Below are positions 8,893 through 18,556 of a DNA stretch of 64,000 nucleotides, in pieces. A program made the translations under genes and the position numbers. Under the pieces are notes generated by a model. The model was not told where the DNA came from. It was given only the letters and a program-made list of their open reading frames with translations, and made no database searches. The stretch covers positions 1-64,000 of the forward strand of contig CAMVTO010000009.1 of assembly GCA_947170435.1 (NCBI GenBank), written 5' to 3'. This DNA is from an uncultured Clostridia bacterium (GTDB taxonomy: Bacteria > Bacillota > Clostridia > Oscillospirales > Oscillospiraceae). Position 1 is the first letter of the stretch. Each line of letters opens with the position of its first letter.

Positions 8893-10377
8893 TTACTCAG
8901 TTTTGCCGCTCTCGTGCAGCAGCTTCTGGCGGATGTCATAGAGCTTCTGCGAAAGATCGACGTAATAGGTCTGCGGATTTTCAAAGCGCTTATACTCATC
9001 CCAGAGAGTATCCACCTGCTCGGCACAATACTGCTTCAGCTCGTCGAGGCTGGGGCGCTCGTAGACCAGCTTGCCGCCCTGATAAATCGGCACCATCAGT
9101 TCCTTGGCCCGGAAGTTGTACACGGGCTTGCGCTTCCATGTGGCCTCCGGGTCGAAGATCTCCAGCACGCCGGAGTCGTCCACAGTCTCATCGTGGACGG
9201 CGAGGTAGTCCGCAATCGCCTTGCCGCTCTCGCGATCATAGAAACGGAACAGCTTCTTGAAATGCGGTACGGTGATCTTGCCCACGTTCTCGCTGATCTT
9301 GATCTTCGGCGTCACGGTTCCGTTCTCATCCTCCACAGCCACGAGCTTGTAGACGCCGCCGAACACCGGCTCGCTCTTGGCGGTGATGAGCCGCTCACCC
9401 ACGCCGAAAGCGTCAATCTTCGCGTCCTGGTTCCACAGATCTCGGATCAGATACTCGTCGAGCGAGTTGGACACGGTGATCTTGCAGCTCTCCCAGCCGG
9501 CCTCGTCCAGCATCTTGCGCGCCTCGCGCGTGAGGTAGGCGATGTCACCGGAGTCGAGGCGGATGCCGCACTTGGTGATACCCTTGGGCTTCAAGACCTC
9601 ATTAAACACACGAATGGCGTTGGGGATGCCGGATTTGAGCGTGTTGTAAGTGTCCACCAGCAGCGTCGCGTTGGTGGGATACAGCTCGCAGTAAGTCTTG
9701 AACGCCTCGTACTCGCTGTCGAACATCTGCACCCACGCGTGCGCCATCGTGCCGAGTGCCGGCGTGCCGTAGAGCTGGTCGGAGATCGTGCAGGCGGTGC
9801 CGACGCAGCCCGCCATATAGGCGGCGCGCGCACCGTCGATGGCGGCGGCGCTGCCCTGCGCACGGCGGGAACCGAACTCCATCACCGCCTTACCGCGGGC
9901 TGCGCGGACGATACGGTTCGCTTTGGTGGCGACGAGGCACTGGTGGTTGAGCGTCAGCAGCGTGAAGGTCTCGATGAGCTGCGCCTCGATGGCGCGGGCG
10001 CGAACGGTGACCAGCGGCTCGCGCGGGAACACGGGCGTCCCCTCCGGGATTGCCCAGATGTCGCCGGTGAATTTGAAGTCCCGCAGGTACTCCAGAAACT
10101 CCTCGCTGAAGAGCTTGCGCGAGCGCAGGTAGTCGATGTCCTCGGCGGTGAAGTGCAGATCCTCAATATAGTCGATCAGCTGCTCCAGTCCCGCCGCGAT
10201 GGCGAAGCCACCCTTGTCGGGCACGGAGCGGAAAAACGCATCGAAGTAGGTGATCTTGTCCGCAAACCCGCACTGGAAGTAACCGTTGCCCATGGTCAGC
10301 TCGTAAAAGTCGCAGAGCATGGTCATGTTCAGCTTTCTGTCCGTTCTCATGGCAAAGCCTTTCTTGTTTTCCGGCAT
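8893..10377 (-). CDS. pncB: Nicotinate phosphoribosyltransferase (start may be internal Met at 10350)
   Basis: MTMLCDFYELTMGNGYFQCGFADKITYFDAFFRSVPDKGGFAIAAGL...; GSRRAQG; an RBS-like AAGAAAGG precedes MRTDRK. Confidence 0.9.
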   Translation of the reverse strand: MPENKKGFAMRTDRKLNMTMLCDFYELTMGNGYFQCGFADKITYFDAFFRSVPDKGGFAIAAGLEQLIDYIEDLHFTAEDIDYLRSRKLFSEEFLEYLRDFKFTGDIWAIPEGTPVFPREPLVTVRARAIEAQLIETFTLLTLNHQCLVATKANRIVRAARGKAVMEFGSRRAQGSAAAIDGARAAYMAGCVGTACTISDQLYGTPALGTMAHAWVQMFDSEYEAFKTYCELYPTNATLLVDTYNTLKSGIPNAIRVFNEVLKPKGITKCGIRLDSGDIAYLTREARKMLDEAGWESCKITVSNSLDEYLIRDLWNQDAKIDAFGVGERLITAKSEPVFGGVYKLVAVEDENGTVTPKIKISENVGKITVPHFKKLFRFYDRESGKAIADYLAVHDETVDDSGVLEIFDPEATWKRKPVYNFRAKELMVPIYQGGKLVYERPSLDELKQYCAEQVDTLWDEYKRFENPQTYYVDLSQKLYDIRQKLLHESGKTE

Positions 10378-10517
10378 GATCCATGCCTGTACTGCCTCGA
10401 TTATAGCCGTTTATCATCCATAAAGCAAGTGCTTTCGCCGCTTTTCCCGCTTGACTTCCCGAGCGCCGTAACCTATCATAAAGGCAATGCGGATTCACTG
10501 TGAAAGGAGACTGCTTT

Positions 10518-11396
10518 ATGTCATTTTCCGTCATTACCGATACCTCCGCCAATCTGCCGAACCATCTGCTGCGCGAGAAGGATATCTCCGTGCTCCCCTT
10601 CTCCTACTTCATGAACGGCAAGGAGTATATCGACCTCGAGGGTCAGGAGTTCGACGCGGTAAGCTTTTTCTCCGCCATGCGTGTCGGCGTCAGCGTGACC
10701 ACCTCCCAGATCCCGCCCCAGCGGTACACCGACTGCTTTGAGCCGCTGCTCAAGGCGGGGCAGGACATTCTGTTCGTCAGCATGTCGTCGGGCATCAGCG
10801 GCTCGTTCCAATCCTCGCTGATTGCGGCAAAAGAGCTGATGGAAGCCTATCCCGAACGCAAGATCCGCTGCATGGACTCCGGCACCGCGTCGCTTGGCGA
10901 GGGCATACAGGCGCTGCGCGCCGCGGAGCTGCGCGATGAGGGCAAAACGCTGGACGAGGCAGCGGACATCCTCGAAAAAGAGCGCTACAACGTCTGCTCC
11001 ATCTTCACAGTGGGCGATTTGCAATATCTGCGCGCCACCGGGCGACTGTCCGGCATGGGCGCACTGCTTGGCACGATGCTCAACATCAAGCCCGTGCTCA
11101 AGGGTGACGAGACCTTCCACATCGTGCTTGCGGGCAAGGTGCGCGGCCGCCGTCAGGTCATTGAAAACCTCGCCGCGCGCTATGACAAGTACGCCGTGGC
11201 ACCGGAGCAGCAGCTTGTCGGCGTCGCTCACTGCGACTGCCGCGCCGACGCGGACTACCTCATCAAGCTGCTGCGCCGCAACCGCCCGCCCAAGGACGTG
11301 CTGCTGGTAGACTATGAGCCGGTGACCGGCTCCCACCTTGGCCCCAACTCGCTGGCGCTGTTCTTCCGCGGCGACGATCAGGTGCGCACGCGGTGA
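10518..11396 (+). CDS. DegV family fatty-acid-binding protein
   Basis: MSFSVITDTSANLPNHLLREKDISVLPFSYFMNGKEY...SSGISGSFQS; strong RBS GAAAGGAG. Confidence 0.88.
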   Translation: MSFSVITDTSANLPNHLLREKDISVLPFSYFMNGKEYIDLEGQEFDAVSFFSAMRVGVSVTTSQIPPQRYTDCFEPLLKAGQDILFVSMSSGISGSFQSSLIAAKELMEAYPERKIRCMDSGTASLGEGIQALRAAELRDEGKTLDEAADILEKERYNVCSIFTVGDLQYLRATGRLSGMGALLGTMLNIKPVLKGDETFHIVLAGKVRGRRQVIENLAARYDKYAVAPEQQLVGVAHCDCRADADYLIKLLRRNRPPKDVLLVDYEPVTGSHLGPNSLALFFRGDDQVRTR

Positions 11397-12607
11397 GCCG
11401 CGTTATCTTCCACTGCGACCTGAACAGCTTCTACGCCAGCGTCGAGCTGCTCTCCCGGCCTGAATTGAAAAGCCTGCCCGTGGCGGTCTGCGGCGATCCC
11501 GAATCCCGCCATGGCGTCATCCTCGCCAAGAACGACCCGGCGAAGAAATACGGCGTCAAAACCGCAGAAACCATCTGGCAGGCGAAGCGCAAATGCCCGG
11601 ATCTTATATTATTGCCGCCGCACCACGGGCTTTACTCCGAATTCTCCAAAAAGGTCAATGCCATCTATTACGATTATACCGATCTCATCGAGCCGTTCGG
11701 CATTGACGAGAGCTGGCTGGACGTGACCGGTTCGCTGCACCTCTTTGGCGGCGACGAAAAGGCGCTGGCGAACACGATCCGGGAGCGGGTCAAACGCGAG
11801 TTGGGTCTGACCATCTCCGTAGGCGTATCGTTCAACAAGGTGTTTGCAAAGCTCGGCAGCGACTATAAAAAGCCCGACGCCACCACTGTCATTCCGCCGG
11901 AGGGCTGGCAGGAGATCGTCTGGCCGCTGAGCGTGGGCGATCTGCTGTTCGTCGGCCGCGCGGCAAGCGAGGTATTGGGAAAATACGGTGTGCGCACCAT
12001 CGGCGACCTCGCGGCATGCAAGGCCGAGATGCTCGAAACCCTCATGGGCAAGCTGGGCGTGCAGCTCCACCGCTATGCCAACGGGCTGGACGATTCTCCC
12101 GTGCGCGCGGCGGGCGACCGCGAGCCGGTAAAGTCCGTCGGCAACTCGACCACCTTCCCGCGCGACCTGACGAAGTGGGATGAGCTGAAAACCGGCATTT
12201 CCCTGCTCAGCGACTCCGTTGCCATGCGCCTTCGCAAGCACGGACTCTACTGCGGCGGCGTGGCAGTGGGCGTCAAGGACGCGAACTTCAAAACCGTCTC
12301 GCGCCAGCGGATGCTGCCCCACTCCACGCACCTGATGCGTGAGATCAACGACGCGGCACTGGAACTGCTGAAAGAGGCCTGGAAGGCGCCCACGCCGGTG
12401 CGGCTGCTGTCGGTGACGGCGCTGCACATCACCGACCGGCAGGAGACTTACGAGCAGCTGGATCTGCTGAGCGCGGACAGCGGCACACAGGAAAAACAGG
12501 AGGCCGTGGAGGGCGCGATGGCAAAAATCCGCGCCAAATACGGCAAGAGCGCCATCAACTACGCTACCCCGGAACAGGGTATCGGCAAAATCACCCACGG
12601 TGATTAA
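11393..12607 (+). CDS. dinB: DNA polymerase IV (Y family)
   Basis: MSRVIFHCDLNSFYASVELLSRPELKSLPVAVCGDPESRHGVILAKNDPAKKYGVKT; GIDESWLDVT. GTG start overlapping the DegV stop. Confidence 0.92.
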   Translation: MSRVIFHCDLNSFYASVELLSRPELKSLPVAVCGDPESRHGVILAKNDPAKKYGVKTAETIWQAKRKCPDLILLPPHHGLYSEFSKKVNAIYYDYTDLIEPFGIDESWLDVTGSLHLFGGDEKALANTIRERVKRELGLTISVGVSFNKVFAKLGSDYKKPDATTVIPPEGWQEIVWPLSVGDLLFVGRAASEVLGKYGVRTIGDLAACKAEMLETLMGKLGVQLHRYANGLDDSPVRAAGDREPVKSVGNSTTFPRDLTKWDELKTGISLLSDSVAMRLRKHGLYCGGVAVGVKDANFKTVSRQRMLPHSTHLMREINDAALELLKEAWKAPTPVRLLSVTALHITDRQETYEQLDLLSADSGTQEKQEAVEGAMAKIRAKYGKSAINYATPEQGIGKITHGD

Positions 12608-12636
12608 ATTTTTTCGTGAAAATCGTAGAATTTTGC

Positions 12637-12665
12637 TTGACAATCCCAAATCGCACCAGTATAAT
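12637..12665 (+). promoter_or_regulatory. Sigma-A promoter of rplU operon
   Basis: TTGACA (12637-12642), 17 nt, TATAAT (12660-12665). Confidence 0.75.
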
Positions 12666-12667
12666 GG

Positions 12668-12756
12668 CAAGGCCGCTTTGAATGGGTTGAAAGCGTCAGT
12701 TCATCTGACCACCCCCGACAGCGAGTCCGTAATTAAGGAAAGAGGTGCAACACCAA
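12668..12756 (+). ncRNA. Candidate L21 leader (5' UTR of rplU operon)
   Basis: Structured-looking ~90 nt leader (CCGCTTT...GAAAGCG pairing, GTCAG/CTGAC) directly before rplU, at the position of the known Firmicute L21 leader; not verified against a covariance model. Confidence 0.45.
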
Positions 12757-13068
12757 ATGCAGGCTATCATCGTTACCGGCGGTAAGCAGTATAACGTCTC
12801 TGAGGGCGATACGCTGTTTATCGAGAAGCTGCCCGTCGAGGCGGGCGACGACGTCACGTTCGATCAGGTCCTCGCCATTGTTGACGGCGAGAACAGCAAG
12901 ATCGGCGCTCCCACCGTTGCGGGCGCGAGCGTTTCCGCCAAGGTCGTCAAGAACGGTAAGGGCAAGAAGATCCGCGTCTTCAAGTATCTCCCCAAGAAGG
13001 GTTACCGCAAACGCCAGGGTCATCGCCAGCCCTACACCAAGGTTGAGATCGGCAAGATCAGCGTCTGA
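12757..13068 (+). CDS. rplU: 50S ribosomal protein L21
   Basis: [39 protein letters not shown]...[19 protein letters not shown]. Confidence 0.96.
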   Translation: MQAIIVTGGKQYNVSEGDTLFIEKLPVEAGDDVTFDQVLAIVDGENSKIGAPTVAGASVSAKVVKNGKGKKIRVFKYLPKKGYRKRQGHRQPYTKVEIGKISV

Positions 13069-13397
13069 TGACAACGGTCACGTTCTTCACCGAAGGATCG
13101 CGCATCACGGGTTTTGACGTCAAGGGTCACAGCGGCTATGCGGAGGCGGGAGCGGACATTGTCTGTGCCGCCATCACCAGCGCCGTGCGTTTGACGGAAG
13201 CCACCATCAACGACATTTTCGGTCTCGCCGCAAACGTCAAGGTGCGCGAAAAGTCCGGCTCCATCTCACTCCGTCTCCCCGGCGGACTCTCCGATCGGGA
13301 CGAGCATGCGGTACAGGGTCTCCTGTCCGGTTTGATGCTCTATTTCTCGGAAGTGCATGACGAGTATCCGGACAACATCGAAGTTCTGGAAGCGTAA
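13068..13397 (+). CDS. prp: Ribosomal-processing cysteine protease Prp
   Basis: GHSGYAEAGADIVCAAITSAVRLTEATI (catalytic His/Cys) between rplU and rpmA. Confidence 0.93.
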   Translation: MTTVTFFTEGSRITGFDVKGHSGYAEAGADIVCAAITSAVRLTEATINDIFGLAANVKVREKSGSISLRLPGGLSDRDEHAVQGLLSGLMLYFSEVHDEYPDNIEVLEA

Positions 13398-13433
13398 GGC
13401 TTCTGCATTCTACAGAAAGGATGGCACCTAACT

Positions 13434-13718
13434 ATGCTGAACATCGGTCTTCAGTTCTTCGCTCATAAAAAAGGTATGGGCTCGACCAAGAACGGCCGCG
13501 ATTCCAAGTCCAAGCGCCTTGGCCTCAAGCGCGCCGACGGTCAGTACGTCCTCGCGGGCAACATTCTCGTTCGCCAGCGCGGCACCCGCATCCATCCCGG
13601 CGTCAACGTCGGCATCGGTTCCGACGATACTCTGTACGCCAAGGAGAGCGGCGTGCTCCGTTTCGAGCGTCTCGGCAAGGATCGCAAGCAGGCTTGCGTG
13701 TATCCCACCGAGGAGTAA
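13434..13718 (+). CDS. rpmA: 50S ribosomal protein L27 with Prp-cleavable N-extension
   Basis: [30 protein letters not shown]... Confidence 0.96.
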   Translation: MLNIGLQFFAHKKGMGSTKNGRDSKSKRLGLKRADGQYVLAGNILVRQRGTRIHPGVNVGIGSDDTLYAKESGVLRFERLGKDRKQACVYPTEE

Positions 13719-13731
13719 TTCATCACCGGAA

Positions 13732-13761
13732 AAAGGAGACAGCGAAAGCTGTCTCTTTTTT
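13732..13761 (+). terminator. Rho-independent terminator after rpmA
   Basis: GAGACAGC-GAAA-GCTGTCTC-TTTTTT. Confidence 0.8.
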
Positions 13762-13768
13762 GTTTTCC

Positions 13769-13797
13769 TTGACGCAGATCACAAAAACGGGTAAACT
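13769..13797 (+). promoter_or_regulatory. Sigma-A-type promoter of obg
   Basis: TTGACG, 17 nt, TAAACT. Confidence 0.5.
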
Positions 13798-13831
13798 AAT
13801 ATGGAAAAAATATCCCCACGGAGGTATCCCC

Positions 13832-15112
13832 ATGGCAGCAGGATTTGTAGACACCGCGCGCATCAGCGTCCACGCGGGCAAGGGCGGCAACGGCGCCGTT
13901 GCGTTTCACCGCGAAAAGTACGTCGCAGCAGGCGGCCCGGACGGCGGTGACGGCGGCGCGGGCGGCAATATTGTGTTACAGGTAGACGACAATATGTCCA
14001 CGCTGATGGACTTCCGCTACAAGCGCAAATACGTCGCAGAAAACGGCGTGGACGGTCAGGGTGCGCGGCGCAACGGCCGCGCGGGCAAGCCGCTCATCAT
14101 CCGTGTACCACGCGGCACGCTGGTGCGCGACGCGGAGACAAAGGAGATCATCAAGGACATGTCCGACGGCGAGCCATATGTACTCTGCAAAGGCGGACGC
14201 GGCGGATGGGGCAACGCCCACTTCGCGACGCCGACGCGGCAGGTGCCGCGCTTCGCGAAAGCCGGTCTTGAGGGCGAAAGCCACGACGTGATCCTCGAAC
14301 TGAAGCTGCTCGCGGACGTGGGGCTGATCGGCTTCCCGAACGTCGGCAAGTCCACGCTGCTCTCCGTTGTTTCCAAGGCGCAGCCCAAGATCGCGAATTA
14401 CCACTTCACCACGCTCTTTCCCAATCTTGGCGTGGTCTACGTCGATGAGGAAACCAGCTTCGTGATGGCGGATATCCCCGGCATCATCGAGGGCGCCAGC
14501 GAGGGCGCAGGACTCGGTCACGACTTCCTGCGCCATATCGACCGCTGCCGTTTGCTCGTCCATGTGGTGGATGTGTCGGGCAGCGAGGGCCGCGACCCCG
14601 TCGCGGACTTCGACGCCATCAACGCGGAGCTGCAAAACTGGTCTCCTGAGCTTGCCAAGCGCCCGCAGATCGTGGTGGCGAACAAGACGGACATCATGGC
14701 GGACGACAGCCTGCTCATCGCGTTGCGGGAGCATGTGGAGCCGCTGGGTTTCCCTATCTTTCCCCTCTCCGCCGCGAGCCACACGGGCACGCGGGAGCTG
14801 GTGTTCAAGGTTGCGGAGAAGCTCGCGGAGCTGCCGCCGGTGACCGTTTATGAACCGGAGTACGTCCCGCGCCCGCCGGTTGTTGACGCGGACGAGCCGC
14901 TGGAGATCGAGGTTGAGGACGGCGTGTGGTACGTCGCGGGCAAGTGGCTGGAGCGTCTGATGGCGAACGTCAACTTCTCCGACTACGAAAGCCGCATGTT
15001 CTTCGACAAGGCGCTGCGCGAAAACGGCGTGTTTGCCCAGCTGGAAGCGCGCGGGATTCAGGATGGCGACACCGTCGATCTCTACGGCTTGCAATTTGAG
15101 TATCAGCGGTAG
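13832..15112 (+). CDS. obgE: GTPase Obg/CgtA
   Basis: MAAGFVDTARISVHAGKGGNGAVAFHREKYVAAGGPDGGDGG...GFPNVGKSTLL...DIPGIIEGAS; C-terminal OCT domain. Confidence 0.95.
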   Translation: MAAGFVDTARISVHAGKGGNGAVAFHREKYVAAGGPDGGDGGAGGNIVLQVDDNMSTLMDFRYKRKYVAENGVDGQGARRNGRAGKPLIIRVPRGTLVRDAETKEIIKDMSDGEPYVLCKGGRGGWGNAHFATPTRQVPRFAKAGLEGESHDVILELKLLADVGLIGFPNVGKSTLLSVVSKAQPKIANYHFTTLFPNLGVVYVDEETSFVMADIPGIIEGASEGAGLGHDFLRHIDRCRLLVHVVDVSGSEGRDPVADFDAINAELQNWSPELAKRPQIVVANKTDIMADDSLLIALREHVEPLGFPIFPLSAASHTGTRELVFKVAEKLAELPPVTVYEPEYVPRPPVVDADEPLEIEVEDGVWYVAGKWLERLMANVNFSDYESRMFFDKALRENGVFAQLEARGIQDGDTVDLYGLQFEYQR

Positions 15113-15155
15113 TATAATCATTACGAAAAATTAATTTGCAAAGGAGGTTTTGACC

Positions 15156-15329
15156 ATGACTGACAACGAACTGCGCGCCCACGACCTCGCGGTGGTCTTT
15201 ACCCGCAATCTGCATCTGGACTTAAGCAATCAGGTGGACTCCAGCACGCTGGAATTTCTCTGCGAGCGTTTCCTCACGGACTATGAGTCCTCCTACGAGT
15301 ATTTCAAGTCCCATATCAACAACGGCTGA
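15156..15329 (+). CDS. Small protein, 57 aa, unknown function
   Basis: AAAGGAGGT 8 nt before ATG; MTDNELRAHDLAVVFTRNLHLDLSNQVDSSTLEFLCERFLTDYESSYEYFKSHINNG*. Absent from supplied ORF track (<60 aa). Confidence 0.65.
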   Translation: MTDNELRAHDLAVVFTRNLHLDLSNQVDSSTLEFLCERFLTDYESSYEYFKSHINNG

Positions 15330-15454
15330 AACCGCGAAAGGCGGATTGGCGATCTTCGTACCGGCGAGCATCTTTGAGATGGCGCTCTTCGCGCTGTACA
15401 TCGCGAAAACCGATGGGATGGCGATCTCGTCCTCAAAGTCAATAGATTGCAAAA

Positions 15455-15485
15455 CGTCCCGATGACGGTTACCGTCACCGGGACG
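15455..15485. terminator. Bidirectional hairpin between convergent genes
   Basis: CGTCCCGATGACGGT / ACCGTCACCGGGACG, one internal mismatch. Confidence 0.6.
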
Positions 15486-15492
15486 ATTCTTG

Positions 15493-16971
15493 TTACAGAA
15501 TGATGCAGATGAGGCCGCCGCTGCCCTCGTTGATGATGCGCTCCAGCGTCTCCTGCAATTTCTTGCGGGCGTCGTCCGGCATGCGCTTGAGCTTGGCTTG
15601 CAGGTCCTCGTTGACGATCTCGTGGAAGCTGCGCCCGAAGATGTTGGACTGCCAGATCTTTCCGGTGTCGCCTTCGAACTCCTGCAAAAGATAGTTTACC
15701 ATCTCTTCGCTCTGCTTCTCGTTGCCCACGATGGGCGAAACCGTGGTTTCGATGTCCGCGCGGATCATATGGATGCTGGGGGCGCTCGCCTTGAGCCGCA
15801 CGCCGTAGCGCCCGCCCTGCTTCATGATTTCCGGCTCCTCCAGTTCCAGCTCATCGACGCCGGGCACCACGATGCCGTAACCAGTCTCTCGCGCGTCGTT
15901 CACCGCCTGCGCCACCTTGTCGTACTCTGCCTTGACGGAGGACAACTCCGTGAGCAGGTTCATCAGATCGCCGTCGTCGCGTACCGGGAAGCCGGAGCGC
16001 TCGCTCAGCGTCTGATAGAACAGTGTCCGCGGCAGCTGCACATCTGCCGCAGCAACGCCCTCGCCCAGACGGATCGCGGTGACGGTGGCTTCGCCGTCCT
16101 CCCCGCCCATAGCGCGCACTGCCGCCGGTACCTGCCGGATGCAGCGCAAGTCTTTCGCGCTCTCGCGAATGGTCTGGTACAGTCCGCACTTGATGGGGTG
16201 ATCGGCGGGCAGCGCCGCCACCCATGATGGGATCGTGATCTTCATCTCCGCGAGCGGGAACTCGTAGAGGATCGCCTTTAAAATCTCTTCCACCGCCGCG
16301 TCATCGAGCAGCAGGCAGTTCACCGGCAAGCAGGTCACGCCGTAGGTTTTGGCGATGTCCTCCGCCATAGCGCGCACGCGCTCAGAGCCTGGATCAGCCG
16401 CGTTGAGCAGAACGAGGAACGGCTTGCCGATCTCCTGCAATTCCCGGATCACGCGCCCCTCCGCCTCCACATAGGACTCCCGCGGAATGTCGGTGATGCT
16501 GCCATCGGTGGTAACGACGATGCCGATGGTGGAATGCTCGCGGATGACGCGCTGGGTGCCCATCTCCGCCGCCTGCGCCATGGACAGCTCCTCCTGCGAC
16601 CACGGCGTGGAGACCATGCGCGGGTTCTCGCCGTCACTGTCGCCGGTTGCGCCGGGCACCATATAGCCCACACAGTCGATGAGCCGCACAGAGCACGCCG
16701 CGCCGTCGCCCAGCGAAATGTCGACCGCCTCCTCCGGCACGAACTTCGGCTCGGAGGTCATCACCATGCGGCCGGAGCCGCTTTGCGGCAGTTCATCCTT
16801 TGCCCGCTCGCGGCGATATACGTTGTCGATGTTGGGGATGACCTGCGTCTCCATGAACCGCTTGATGAATGTGGATTTGCCCGCGCGGACGGGGCCGACG
16901 ACCCCGATGTAGATATCCCCTGCGGTGCGCTCCGCGATGTCCTGATAGATCTGTGTATTGTTGTCCGTCAT
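15493..16971 (-). CDS. spoIVA: Stage IV sporulation protein A
   Basis: DIYIGVVGPVRAGKSTFIKRFMETQVIPNIDNVYRRERAKDELPQSGSGRMVMTSEPKFVPEEAV; C-terminal GGLICIIL. Confidence 0.96.
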   Translation of the reverse strand: MTDNNTQIYQDIAERTAGDIYIGVVGPVRAGKSTFIKRFMETQVIPNIDNVYRRERAKDELPQSGSGRMVMTSEPKFVPEEAVDISLGDGAACSVRLIDCVGYMVPGATGDSDGENPRMVSTPWSQEELSMAQAAEMGTQRVIREHSTIGIVVTTDGSITDIPRESYVEAEGRVIRELQEIGKPFLVLLNAADPGSERVRAMAEDIAKTYGVTCLPVNCLLLDDAAVEEILKAILYEFPLAEMKITIPSWVAALPADHPIKCGLYQTIRESAKDLRCIRQVPAAVRAMGGEDGEATVTAIRLGEGVAAADVQLPRTLFYQTLSERSGFPVRDDGDLMNLLTELSSVKAEYDKVAQAVNDARETGYGIVVPGVDELELEEPEIMKQGGRYGVRLKASAPSIHMIRADIETTVSPIVGNEKQSEEMVNYLLQEFEGDTGKIWQSNIFGRSFHEIVNEDLQAKLKRMPDDARKKLQETLERIINEGSGGLICIIL

Positions 16972-16986
16972 TTCTCTTCCCTCCCC

Positions 16987-18495
16987 TCAGCGTGCGCGCG
17001 GAATGAGCAGCATTCGACCCGCCTCCGGCAACAATCCGTCCGGCAGTTCGTTGGCGGCGATGATCTCCTCCGCGGTGGTGCGGTACTGCTTGGCGAGATC
17101 CCACAGGGATTCGCCCTCCCGCAGCGCGCGCAGCACCAGCGAAGCAGCGTCGTTCTGCTCCGCTTGTTCCGCACTCAGCGCCGTGAGGCAGCGGCAGGTA
17201 GTGTCCTCCGCCGAGAGCAGGGTAAACTCTGCCGGGAAGCGCAGCTCTATGCCGCCGGCGTTGACGTTGGCCGTCACATCCCCCGCACAGACCTCCTCGA
17301 CCCGGGCCGACGCGCCTGTCGGAGCGTCGGCGGTCGCCGTGACTTCCACGCGGCGCTCCGCGCCGAGCGGCACGCCGCTCTCATCGAGATACAGCACCGA
17401 CACCGTTGCCGCAGCATGGATTTCCGCGCCGTCCGCAGTACGGCGCAGCGCCGCGCCGCAAAAGCACACGTCTGCGGAGAGCACGCTCTGCACCTCTGTG
17501 CCGGTGTCGATCTGCTCGCGCACTGACTGATTCACGGTGGTGAGCGTCGGCTCGCCGGGCAGCTCCAACGTCTCAAACTGAGCGTCAAGGTCGTAGGCCG
17601 TGGAGTAGAGGTCGGTGACGCACAGCACATTCGCCTGATGCCGCAGGGCGAGAAATGCGCTCATAAACAGTTTGACGCTGACGGTACGGCCCTCGTCTCC
17701 CACATGGATTTCGCAGTCGGAGAGGCTCAATGCCGCGTTCACGGCATCGTCACTCTCCTCCGCGCCGTCGAGGATCTGGGAGAAGGGCAGCTCCTCGGCG
17801 TAGGCGGCGAGCTTGCCCTCCGCACTGCTGTAGAGCAGCGACAGGCACGCGACGCCCTTGAGCACCACCTTGGTGCCGAGGCTCTTGGCCTCCGTCAGGC
17901 GCAGGCGCACGCGGGTTCGCAGCAGCTCGCCTACGGCATCCCGCCCGCCGGGGAGCGTCAGCTCGTCAGAAAACACGAAGTCGCGCGCGCCGACGGCGCG
18001 GATCAGCGACACATCGTGCTTCTCACAGAGCGTCTGGATCGCGTAGTCCCCCTGTCCTTCGATCTCACCGCATGCGTTGATCGTCACAGGGCAATAAGGG
18101 GTGACGCGCCATTCGAGGTTAACGCGGGTAAAGAGCTTGCGTGGGTTGAGCAGCTTCGCCTCCGCGGCGCAGACGCTGCCCTCGATGCAGGCATCGGTGC
18201 ACAGTGCCGGCAGTGCCGCGGTCTGCTCAAAAGGTATGGTATAGTCCAGTGCGCGGAGGCCCGGCGCGTCCTCCGCCATGTACAGCAGCGTCACCGCAAT
18301 GACCCCCGACGCCGTCAGCTTGCCGTCCGCCACCGTCCGCGCGCGCAGGCGAAGGCATGCGCTGACGCTCACGATTCGGGCAACGTCCGGGCAATAATCC
18401 GGCACGACGGTCTCCGCCGTCTCCTCCTGCGTAAGCAGCAGCGGCGCGGCGGCGCGGTATCCCTCCAGTCGTTCTTTTTGCAGTTCCAGTTCCAT
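16987..18495 (-). CDS. SPOCS (DUF3794) + LysM protein, SipL-like SpoIVA partner
   Basis: DUF3794-type repeats (VVPDYCPDVARIVSV...; AELKLLNPRKLFTRVNLEWRV region), C-terminal LysM LREGESLWDLAKQYRTTAEEIIAANELPDGLLPEAGRMLLIP; 15 nt upstream of spoIVA. Confidence 0.85.
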   Translation of the reverse strand: MELELQKERLEGYRAAAPLLLTQEETAETVVPDYCPDVARIVSVSACLRLRARTVADGKLTASGVIAVTLLYMAEDAPGLRALDYTIPFEQTAALPALCTDACIEGSVCAAEAKLLNPRKLFTRVNLEWRVTPYCPVTINACGEIEGQGDYAIQTLCEKHDVSLIRAVGARDFVFSDELTLPGGRDAVGELLRTRVRLRLTEAKSLGTKVVLKGVACLSLLYSSAEGKLAAYAEELPFSQILDGAEESDDAVNAALSLSDCEIHVGDEGRTVSVKLFMSAFLALRHQANVLCVTDLYSTAYDLDAQFETLELPGEPTLTTVNQSVREQIDTGTEVQSVLSADVCFCGAALRRTADGAEIHAAATVSVLYLDESGVPLGAERRVEVTATADAPTGASARVEEVCAGDVTANVNAGGIELRFPAEFTLLSAEDTTCRCLTALSAEQAEQNDAASLVLRALREGESLWDLAKQYRTTAEEIIAANELPDGLLPEAGRMLLIPRAR

Positions 18496-18527
18496 GGTAC
18501 TCGTCTCCTTTGACGTAGCGTTGCTCC

Positions 18528-18556
18528 ACTCTATGCCAAAGGGGACAAAGATATTC
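18528..18556 (-). promoter_or_regulatory. Sigma-E-like promoter for sipL-like/spoIVA unit
   Basis: Minus strand GAATATC (18550-18556), 14 nt, CATAGAGT (18528-18535); compare KMATATT-N14-CATACAHT. Confidence 0.5.

Noticed and set aside
7300-10503. 1067-aa plus-strand ORF
   Set aside because: Antisense to cls and pncB, which have unmistakable motifs; composition (H/R/L/V-rich) is typical of a shadow frame.
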